Assembly (NCBI GenBank): GCA_907165275.2
Contig: OU015678.1
Coordinates: 1,178,001 to 1,242,000 of the forward strand
Source: Zygaena filipendulae
Taxonomy: Eukaryota; Arthropoda; Insecta; Lepidoptera; Zygaenidae
Direction: 5' to 3'
DNA length: 64,000 nt
Both the position numbers and the translations under genes were made by a program. Each line of letters begins with the position of its first letter. The first letter of the stretch is position 1. The notes under the pieces were generated by a model that was not told the origin of the DNA, made no database searches, and was given only the letters and a program-made list of their open reading frames with translations. Of this stretch, positions 28,901 to 39,600 are shown piece after piece.

Positions 28901-29985
28901 GCCGCCAATTGAAAGCTGCGCCATCTTTTTCATTTTTTTTTTCAATTATTGTACCGTGTATTCCAACTTTTCACACTGAACGAGTCAGATGCGATGTGGA
29001 CTTGGTTACCAATGAATTAAAATTAAATTGAATTAATTTGATGTTTTATATTATCATACCGGACAATTTGACAGAGAAATTATTTTTAATCGACAGATAA
29101 ACAGCAAGATTGCTTACTCGTCTGATAGTCGCTACAAAACTTTTTCCTTTTGTATCTAGTCGCGAGACAGTAAAGATATGGTAATGTTTTTAAATTACGT
29201 TATTATCTTGAGACTAAAAAATTGACTGTAAATTACATAGAAATGAATCGTGTGAAAGCAATTTTAGATTTAATTTTTATTTACTTTCATAAAGTAGGTA
29301 AACATTATTGACAATCCCAAAAAACTTCCCGCCACATTTTGAATTTAGGTTTTCAGGTTATTATATATTTAACTTTAATACGCGTTCTTACCATCGACTA
29401 ATGAAGCACTTTATTATAAACCACTATAGTATACTTAAAAACTGGACAAGTTTATTTGTTAACTAATGTATATTTCGCATTTACATCGACGATTTAACTT
29501 GGAACGTACCTATTATTATCCTGTTGAAAATAGCATATAATTTTATTTTATTCGGATTACAATACAAACAGATTTAGTTATGGATTACTTTTGGAAGCTT
29601 TTGTAACTCTAAAATGCCTCTGAACGATAGATACTTTGGTAGTGAAGTAATCAGTAATTACATTCCAAGCTATACCATAAAGAACATAGATTAACTGCAT
29701 TATTCTAAAAGTAGAATAAAACAATAGCTATAGACTGGCAACATTGGTCTATTATTAGAATAATACAGTAACTAGTCTATGCTTTTAAATTGAAGTGTTA
29801 CCTTTTTTTTTTTTAATTACATCTACAGTAAATATAAGTACAATTAACCGTTAATAATTAAATATAAAAAATCTTATATTTCTTTTTAATCTTCACTTTC
29901 ACAGATTACGTATATCCGTTGCGTCGTATAACTACTACATCACTGGTTTTTTTTTTTATTTTATCAATTAAGTTACAATAATTAC
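25981..29985. other. AT-rich intergenic region, nothing recognised
   Basis: No coding region that I can support. A 144-codon frame at 27987-28421 is Lys/Ile/Phe/Asn-rich, as expected from AT-rich DNA, and lacks motifs. No clear transposon copies were noticed here, unlike the rest of the window. Confidence 0.55.
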
Positions 29986-30143
29986 ATGCGAAGAATTTCA
30001 TGGCAATTAGATGTAGTTTTTGCTTCATTTTTTTTTAAATACATTTTACAAAATCATTTCATGTTTCAAAGAGGATCAGTAACAAAGTTCGAATTTGATC
30101 AGAACATGCAGGTCGTGCGCGAAATCGAACCTAACTCGATTTA

Positions 30144-30510
30144 TAATCCTACTAATATTAAAATGTGAAAATGTGGATAGTTGTTACTCAATCACGCAAA
30201 AACGGCTGAACGTATTTGGATGAATTACCGCGGGTGAAACCGCGGGGCGCAGCGCAGTATAATATATTACACCAAAACTCAACTCAATTTATACGTATCT
30301 AGCTGTTCCCCGCGGTTTCACCCGCCTAAATTTCGAAGTTCCCGCGGGAATTTCGGGACAATTTCTGTACCTCTGGCAACGTGTATGTAAAATTTCATGG
30401 TGATCGGTTGAGCCGTTAAGCCGTGAAAGCGTAATAAACAAACAAACAAACAAACGAACAAATAAACAAACAAACTCATTTTCGCATTTATATTATTAGT
30501 AAGGATTTTA
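30144..30510. repeat. Pair of Helitron-like copies
   Basis: 30144-30262 (+) starts ATCCTACTAATATTAAAATG and is internally deleted, ending CCGCGGGGCGCAGCGCAGT. 30299-30510 (-) starts CTAGCTGTTCCCCGCGG and ends TATTATTAGTAAGGAT with an (AAAC)n run. Confidence 0.7.
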
Positions 30511-33483
30511 AGTTCTGTGTGTATATCTATATGAAAAAAAAAATTATGTTCGTTTCTATCGGTTTGTCACTCGAGAAAGGAATTTTTGTTTTAATATTTT
30601 CGTAATAACTACACAGTCCGAATGGGAGTTTTCATTTGAAATTCGGATCAAAACTGAAAGTGCCCACTTCGATGCGATATTTCTTAACTATAGCGAGTTT
30701 AAAATGAAAACCGTTACTGATCCTGATCCTTGTCGGCCTACAAGATAAACAGCTAAAAAATTCTATACACTTATCATTATAAAAAATATACAAACAATAT
30801 AATAATTATGTAGTTTTATACAAGTATACGTAATAAAAACAATTTGTTATTCTATTGCATTGAAAATCGTTAGTAAATAGAAAAAGTTTTAAAAATACTG
30901 TCTATGTTACAGACAATTTTTACAATCTTCCGCTTACGAACGGTGGGCATTGATAATCGATACAATTTGTTTCTGTTGTGGTCACATTTCAAATTAAAAA
31001 AAAAAAACTCAACCCGATGCTTGGGTTTAAACCCTATAAACGCCCGTAACGCCGGTTTAAATCGGATTTAAGCCCAAGCACGAGGTTGATTGCCTATTCT
31101 GCAAACCAAAGCATTTTTACATAACTTATACTTAGAGAACAAATAATATGGCTAAATATAAAAAAGTTGCTGCAATTTATAAAAAAACATAAAGATTGCT
31201 CCACGAATTGCTCAAATACGATAATCGACCTACTTGATTGCTTCATTGCCTTTAGAGTATTGACGTTGAAGAGTATTGTCATTTTTATCATTGAAATCTG
31301 TCTCAGGCGCACTCAGTTTTCATGAGTCGTATATTTTATCAGTAAATTAATTTTAAAAAATGCGTTTTTTTCCATATTAAGGACGAGAGTCGAATACTGA
31401 ACGTCTCCTTTAATATGACTATCGTTTGACTTAACACCTGTATAACATTTTGTAATATTGTCGTATTAAATATTATTTTATGAATTTTACAAAATGTAAG
31501 ACCATGTTATACAATTTATTGAAGAGAGGTACGTGTAGTATATTTCAAGATAGCTTTTTGATCGTATCAATTTACTTTTGCCCAAAAAGTTATTCTACTA
31601 TTTTGTAACCAATAAAGATATCGCCTTCCGCAACAAATATGTCACATCATGTGACTAATTCACTAACGAAGTCATAAACAAGTCACAGGCGATGAATTCG
31701 CATAATGGATGCAATTTGTCTGTATTAAAAGATTAAAAGATAAACTCAATTATGTTTAATTTCATAGTAGGTACTAGTTTTGTTAGTGTCCAATAATTTT
31801 AGACGATTGACAGCACACGACCCTAAAATTTTACCACACCTTTCTGTAACATCCTGTATAGGTAGCATCGCTATCGAAGTGTAATATTGAGAATTTAACT
31901 CAACAATTCAAAGTGACCGAATTGACACAAGACTTTAGAAATTCGACTAGAAATTTTTGCAGCGGCGGAATCCTTACAAAGAAAAACAAAGAACTTTTTG
32001 GCGGGAATCGAAGTCGCGTTTTTTCCTTTTTTCAATATTTTATTTATGGACAGTAGTTATAAAAACAAGATTTCATCAGAAACTGTCAAATATTTCTGAC
32101 CGAAATTTTTCAAATTTTCAACTCTCTCGCTCAGTTTTATTTTAATTATTCTACGTCTAAAAATAATACGATTTAAACAAGTTTTCATGAAAATGCGTAT
32201 ACATTTTTGAAACAATCCGTTATTTTTCATTTAGAGTATACAATTTCGTATTATAAGGTATTTTAATACACCTTAAAAATAGACCTTATTTTATTTAAAT
32301 TTTAAAATTTTATTAAATATTTATTAATAATCACTAGTATGGCTGGCTTAGAAAACAAATAAAGATTAGTTACAATGAGTACAATTAAGACATATTTTTA
32401 AATTTAAGAACTTATTTTTTATACACAAAATACAGTTTTTTTTTTTTTTAAATAAATACACCTTTTTTGTCTATGGACGGTTTTTTTATAGTTTTATTTT
32501 TCTATTATTATTTCATGTGATAAAAAATACTCAATTTTTCTGTGTGTACTATTTCTATTGCAAGCTTGTTTCATCACTAGGTGTCTGCAACAGATTTATT
32601 TAGAAATCGGTGCTCGGGTTTAAACCCGATAGAAATCACGTAAACGCCCAGGTTTTAATCGGGTTTAAACCCAGGATGATTGCCCATCTATCGTTGCCAA
32701 GTGATGAAACAGACCTAAGTCAGTCGGCTAGTATGTAAGTATGCGGTATGGAAGTAATAAATCAAATCAAGTATGCGTTTATATCACAACCGGCATAAAA
32801 ATTGACGAAACATCGTGCTCTGAATACGAATAAAAAAAAAACTTTATGAGCAAACAACGTTGGATTTTTTCAATTTTTACCTTTTTCACCATTTATTTTA
32901 TTCATAGATAATAATAATAATAAAAATATTGAGGTAAATATTACGTATACATGAAGTCTAGACTACAACTAGATACTTACAAACTAATATGGTATACAAA
33001 TCAGTGTCTTTTGTCGCAATTAGAATCACCCTCGCCGTTTTTTGGGGTTTTTGAACTTAGATTCTGATATAAAATAATATAAAAATAGTCCAAAAAATGC
33101 TAAATTATACCTTAATAAAACTGTAAATAGACGTTTGTCATCGATGATATCCAATTTTTTTCACCTTTAAAACCATACGCACGTCGCGCAAAAGCTACGG
33201 ATATAGATAAATAAATAATTATAGAAAATAAATTAAAAACGGCGATCGGGCAAAGTTTTTTTTTTTAGTATACAACCTCTATGAAATTAAAATTACTTAT
33301 TAACTCCATGTCACCAAGGCAAAATTCCTAATTCAAATAAACACGGATCCGTCTCGCAGCCAATTATAATACATTTTCAAATCTCGAATCGTTTCACAAC
33401 TTCAACTTACCTAAAAAGCGTTCTTTTTTTATTGCAAACACTTGACTTGGATTCCAGTCTTTTAAGCCACTTCGCGCGAATAC
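30511..33483. other. AT-rich intergenic region downstream of PREP
   Basis: No gene supported. It holds two related TTTAAACCC-rich segments (31015-31095 and 32608-32690); the second is enclosed by inverted ends TGTTTCATCACT and AGTGATGAAACA (32570-32711), suggesting a small MITE. Confidence 0.5.
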
Positions 33484-33494
33484 TTTATTTTATT
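33484..33494 (-). terminator. Possible polyadenylation signal for PREP
   Basis: Two overlapping AATAAA motifs (reverse complement of TTTATTTTATT) lie about 35-45 nt after the stop. This would make a very short 3' UTR. Other AATAAA motifs occur further along the AT-rich region, so this one is only a candidate. Confidence 0.3.
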
Positions 33495-33528
33495 AGATGG
33501 GATATTTTAGATTTTTTTTAAAGCGTGA

Positions 33529-33656
33529 TTAATGCAAAGGTTGCTGTATTGGCGGGTAACTAGTGGGTTCGTTCGACTGTTCGTCTGTCTGGGGTTCGCG
33601 CTCGTCCCCTGACGGCTCGCCGTCTTGATCCTCGTCTTCCGATGAAGATAACAGAC
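33529..33656 (-). CDS. Pknox: PREP exon 10, C-terminus and stop
   Basis: Acceptor ttactttcag; TAA stop at 33531-33529. It reads (G)[20 protein letters not shown], then [21 protein letters not shown]. The acidic tail agrees with the acidic C-terminus of vertebrate PREP proteins. The codon phase closes exactly. Confidence 0.88.
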
Positions 33657-36600
33657 CTGAAAGTAATTAGAAAGTAAAGACCTTTTTGTACTTAATGGGT
33701 GTGCAATAAATAAATAAATAAATAATAGAGATACATCTTTATGGACAACAGACAATTAACTCTACATCTCTACATAATTTATGTTTAATACCATTGATTT
33801 ACGAGAAACCAAAATGCACAGTTCATTGCGAATCTACTTTACATAGTATAAAATGAAGTCGCGTCCGCTGTCTGTTCGCGATAAACTCAAAAACTACTGA
33901 ACGGATTTCCATGCCATTTTCATCAACAAATAGAGTGATTCATGAGGAAGGTGTATCTATAGTTTCTCCTGGAATTCCCGCGGGAACTCCGAAATTACCG
34001 CGGGGTACAGCTAGTCTTAATATAAATAAAGGCGAATGTTAGTTTATTTGTATGTGTGTTTGTTACGCTCTCGCACTTTAACTACTCAACCGATTATCAT
34101 GAAAGTTTGCATATACATTGACAGGAGTAAAGAAAATAACAAAGGGTATTTTTTATCCGGGAATTCCCGCGGGTGAAACCGCAGGGAACAACTAGAAGTT
34201 ATTACATTGAGAGAACTTTAACGTAACCATTTCTTTTTTTAATACAATAGGGATGTGGACTACTTTTGAAAATCAAAATTCTAATTAGTCCGTCAGTTAG
34301 AAAATAAAAAAACAATAGACACGTATTTTTTGCTTTTTTAAATAAATTAAAATATACAGAGATAAAGCGCATTAAAGTTTAGGATGAGGGGGTCGTGACG
34401 TCACTAACCGCTAAAACCGCCATACAAACTGTCAGAATAGTGACGTCACGCGAAATTTCAACTCAATATATCGCCGTTATTTTTTGATTACGTAAAAAAA
34501 GAAAAAATACGTGTCCAATATTTTTTAATAATCTACAAGACGGACTAAAAACTAAAAATTAGTCCACATGTCCATTAAGGTCTCATATTATAGTAAGCCT
34601 ACTAATATTATAAAAGTGAAAGCGTGGATGTTTGGATGTTTGTTACTCAATCACGCAAAAACGGCTGAACGGATTGGGATGAAATTTGGCATGCACGTTT
34701 TCAGGGACAGAGAAGGACATAGGGTACTTTTTATCACGGAATTCCCGCGGGAACTCCGAAATTACCGCGGGCGAAACCGCGGGGCTCAGCTAGTAAGTAT
34801 ATAAAGTAAATAATTAAAATATAGCTAACCAGCTGTGAACTGCGGATTGGATAACGCGTCCGGCCAATACCTCTTGCTGACCGACGAGCCGTTTTTACTC
34901 TTCTTGCCGACTGAAAGCAGGGAATATTTGCTAAATAAAAACGGTCCTTCGATCCGGATCGTGATATCATATCCCACTTCTGTTGCTGGACTAAAGCCCC
35001 TCCTATCCAATCAGTGGAAACTGAATGCATTTGATCATAAAGCTGTAGATTTCTAGGTCATCGGTCATCGACGAAGAAAAGCTAATTATCCTACTTCTGA
35101 TGCCACATAGAGGTCTCCTCCAATCTGCTCTGTGGTACTTAAATGTTTTTGATTACAAGGCCGTTGATTTCTCGGTCATCAAAGAGGAAAAGCCTGCCAT
35201 CCCACTTCTAAGGCTACACAGGAGACTTATTTTATTTGTTCTGTGGTGGCTGAATGTTATTGATCACAAGGCCGTATATCTCTGTATCTTCGACGAGGGA
35301 GGGCATGTGATCCCACTTCTGATGTTGCACGAGGGGCTTATTCTATCTTCTCTATAGTAACTACTAACTAGTATAGTCTAAACTAAAAAGACACGCCCCA
35401 CTACTTAATTAGCAGTTTTAAATGTGCGAGATCATGTATTGATAGTATCTCTTTAATAGTGTGAGTGCGGCGACAGTATTGCGCACTTGTGATGAATAGA
35501 CAGACCATATTTATATGTGTCGTATCGATATTTTAACGATTGTGGGTGTGCGTATACCCGATGGAGGGGCGCGTCATTTTAGTTCAGACAAGCTATACCA
35601 GTAACTTTTGATCGGCGCGGAATCTTAACCAACTTTTGATGCCCCAATCCCACTTCTGATATCTCAATCCCACTTCTGATGTCGACTCACCGGGCTTGTC
35701 CGCGCAGTCGAGCATCGGCTGCAGGATGCGGCGGCGCGCGTTGATGAACCAGTTGTTGACCTGCAGCAGCGTCAGCCGCGTCTGCGCCGCGAGGGTGCGC
35801 TTCTCCTCCTCAGTGGGGTACGGGTGCTGGCAACACCGATAATCCTTACTATTATAAGGGCTTTTGGCGGGATTTTTAGCAGAGTGGACGTCAGTTTTAT
35901 TTCTTTGTTTTGCGAATTAGTTTATCGTGATTAATATTATGTGAATGTGGTGGATTTTGCATAATAGGGATCCATTAGTGATGAACAGTGTGCGGAAACA
36001 GTGAAATAAGATGAAATAGGCCGTTCATCGGGAGGTTTTCGTTTTACTATACAACTTCCCCCGGAGCGTCCTATAAAAGTTCAACTGCCAAGATTTGCTG
36101 CCAAAAGTTCCGGTAAAGCATCGAAATGCATCTCACCAATGCATTTCGATGTGAATAATTTCAGAAGAAGAAATATACCACTGACTTGGCTATATGGACT
36201 AAGTTTCCTTCTGCCTTCCCCGAAAGGGGTATACTTCACCAAAAAAAATAAATTACTATTATAAATGCGAATGTGAGTTTATTGGTTTGTTTGTGAGGCT
36301 TGCTCCCTCCTCCTCGGCCCTGTCTCCCGCACCCCGGGTGTACGTACCACCAGGTGCTGGAACAGCCAGGCGCGCATCACCTGTGTGGCGTGGCGCGGCA
36401 GCACGCCCCGCTTGCCCCCCTCCTCCTCACCGTCCTCGGGCGGAGGCGAGCCGGACACCGACGAGCACGAGTTGTTGGAGTTGGTGCCTGAAGCAGGAAA
36501 AAAAATCCTGAGGGTAGTTCCACAAAAAAGTAGAAAAAACAAATAGCAGAAGGACGTTTTATCTACTTGTCAATCATAGAATTTAGTTCAGCCGGGTAAG

Positions 36601-39600
36601 TTTGGTCCACCCGTTAATAGTTCAGTGCTTCAGCTCTTAGTTTTTAATTTTTGGTCCTTCGGCCCGGATATTTTGGTCCTTCGGCCCGGATATTTTAGTC
36701 CTTCGGCCCAGATATTTTGGTACAGTACGGGCTACAACATCTTAAACGACTGTATTTTATATACCTGTAAATGAGTCAGTCGGTAGCAGTCCGGAACCGA
36801 TCTGACCGAGCGGCGTCGTCCCTTGCACTACCAGGGACGCTGAAAATATCAAATACATACATAAATTAGCAAGCTTGCACAGTAGCGAATGAGTAAATGT
36901 ATACAGTGTTTTTTGTATGACGTAGGTGGCGGGACAGCTAGTTTATTCTAATTTTTTGTGTTTCGTTTTTGCAATTTATAATAATATGTATTATAAAGAC
37001 GAACGATTTGATTTTTTGTATTTGTAATTTGTTACGATTTAACTAAAAACTACTGAACCGATTTCGAAAGTTCTTTCAGTATTAGAAATCTACATTATCC
37101 CTGAGTAACATAGGCTACATTGTAACCCGGAATTCCCGCGGGAACTCCAAAATTAATCGCGGGAAACAGCTAGTAAAGTATATTTTTGGAATTTGAAAGT
37201 TACTCACGTGGCTCCCCCCTCTGGGCGGGCGCGAAGGGCAGCTCCGTGTGCGCGGGGTAGAGGGGGAACGCGGGGGGCGCGGGCGGCGCGGGGGGCGACT
37301 GCAATACAAGATGGCGGAGTGTTATACCACTGTTATCTGTACTAATAATATTATGAAGAGGTAAAGTTTGTGAGTTTGTGACGTTGTAGGGGGTAATCTC
37401 TGGATCTACTGAACCGATTTTGAAAATACTTTCACTTATAGGAAGCCACGGAAGTCTTGAGTGATTTAGGGTACTTTTTATCTAGAAATTCCCACTTCGA
37501 AATTAACGCTGGTGAAACCGCGGCAACAGCTAGTCCTTATGATACATGCGAGAATGGATTTGTTTGTTTGTTACGCTTCCAAGCCTTAACGGCTCAACCG
37601 ATCATCATGAAATTTTGCGTACATGTTGACAGGGGTACAGAGAAGTACATAGGGTACTTATTGTCTCGGAATTCCTTCGGTGACACTTTTTGTGAGGACA
37701 TTTGTTTTTTATATGAAAACTAGCTGTTGCCCACGGTTTTATCCGCATTTTCGGAGATCCCGCGGGAATTCCGTGACGAAAAGTACCCTAAGTGTTATTC
37801 TGATATATAAGCTGTATTATTGTAAAGCTTCATTGAAATCCATTCAGTAGTTTTTGCGTGAAAGAGTAACAAACATCCGTAGTACTAAAATTATATAATT
37901 TTATAATTTTAGTAAGGATGGTCCAAGAATTAAGATAAGATATGATAAGATAAACTTTATTCAGCAAGAACAAAAACACATACACCACCCAACAAACACT
38001 TTACAATACAAAGGTCAAAAAAAAAACATACATACAATCGAACATAGAACCTCCTCCTTTTTGGAAGTCGGTTAATAATTACCTGATACTGCGGCGAGTT
38101 GGAAGTGCTGGAGTGGTCGTCCATGGTGCCTGACAGGTTGTTGTTGCTCTCCACGCCGCCTGCAACGGACACACCGACAATGAGCACACACATCTATACA
38201 TATAAAATGCTTTGTCCTGAATGACTGATGGATCAACGCACAGCCTGAACCGCTGATCGTAGAGACCTGCAACTTGGAGGGTGTGTTCTTTGTGTGACGC
38301 AGGCATCCGATGAGAAGAGATTTTTGAAAATTCAACCCCTAAAGAGATGAAAAGGGATGACAAAGTTGGTATGGAACAATCCCGCGGGAACTTCGAAATT
38401 ATCGCGGGTGAAACCGCGCGGGACAGCTAGTCTATATATAAAGTTATTCCCCAAAGCACAGATAATATAATACTATACTAGTCCCAAAGACTAGTATACT
38501 ATCTAATATATATATAAATCACGTGTCACGTTGTTTGTCCGCGATGGACTCCGAAACTGCTGAACGGATTTTGATAAAATTTTGTAACCATTTATAATAT
38601 GGTCCAACTTAAAAGATAGGATAGTTTTTATCCCGGAATTCCTGCGGGAACTCCGAAACTAATGCGGGGAACAGCTAATCATGGTAAACTACTGTCAGGG
38701 GTACAAAGAAGGACCTACTTTTTTCCCGGAATTTCCGCGGGAACTCCGAAATTACCGCGGATGAAATCGCGGGGGACAGCTAGTATTTAGTATATTTTTT
38801 GTGGTGACGCCATATCTCTCTTGATTCTCTATCGAATTAGGTAATTCAAACACCATTTTAAAGCTCATGTTCTCTGCTGTTGAAAAAAATACGATTTGCT
38901 AAACATTAATATGTTTTCACAGAAAGAAAATTATTTTAACCCTTTCATTGCCACGTTTTTGCAGCCTCAGTAAGTTAAGGCCTTAATCCTTACTAATATT
39001 ATAAATGCGAAAGTGAGTTTGTTTGTTTGTCTGTTACGCTTTCACGGCTAAACGGCTCATCCGATCGCCACAAAACTATGCATAGGTACACTTTGTGAGG
39101 GGTAAAGAGAAGGAGATAGGCTACTTTATTTCCGGGATTCCCGCGGGAACGCCGAAATTGCCGCGGAACACCTAGTTGACAATATGGTTCGTTATATTAT
39201 GAAAATGGGCATGTTGAATAATTTTTATTTTTAGTCCGTCTTGTAGATTGTTAAAAAATATTGGACACGTATTTTTTCTTTTTTTACGTAATCAAAAAAT
39301 AACGGCGATATATTGAGTTGAAATTTCGCGTGACGTCACTATTCTGACAGTTTGTATGGCGGTTTTAGCGGTCAGTGACGTCACGACCTCCTCACTCTCA
39401 ACTTCAATGCGCTTCATCTCTGTATATTTTAATTTATTTGAAAAAGCAAAAAATACGTGTCTATTGTTTTTTTATTTTCTAACTGACGGACTAATTAGAA
39501 TTTTGATTTTCAAAAGTAGTCCACATCCCCATCAAACCTCATATCGTCTAGATAGAGCAACACCCACCGCCGCTATAGTCCGACCGCAGGAGATTTTCGC

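Noticed and set aside
36279..36542. 87-codon reverse-strand frame as a separate small gene
   Set aside because: It is the PREP homeodomain exon with intron on both sides, not a free-standing ORF.
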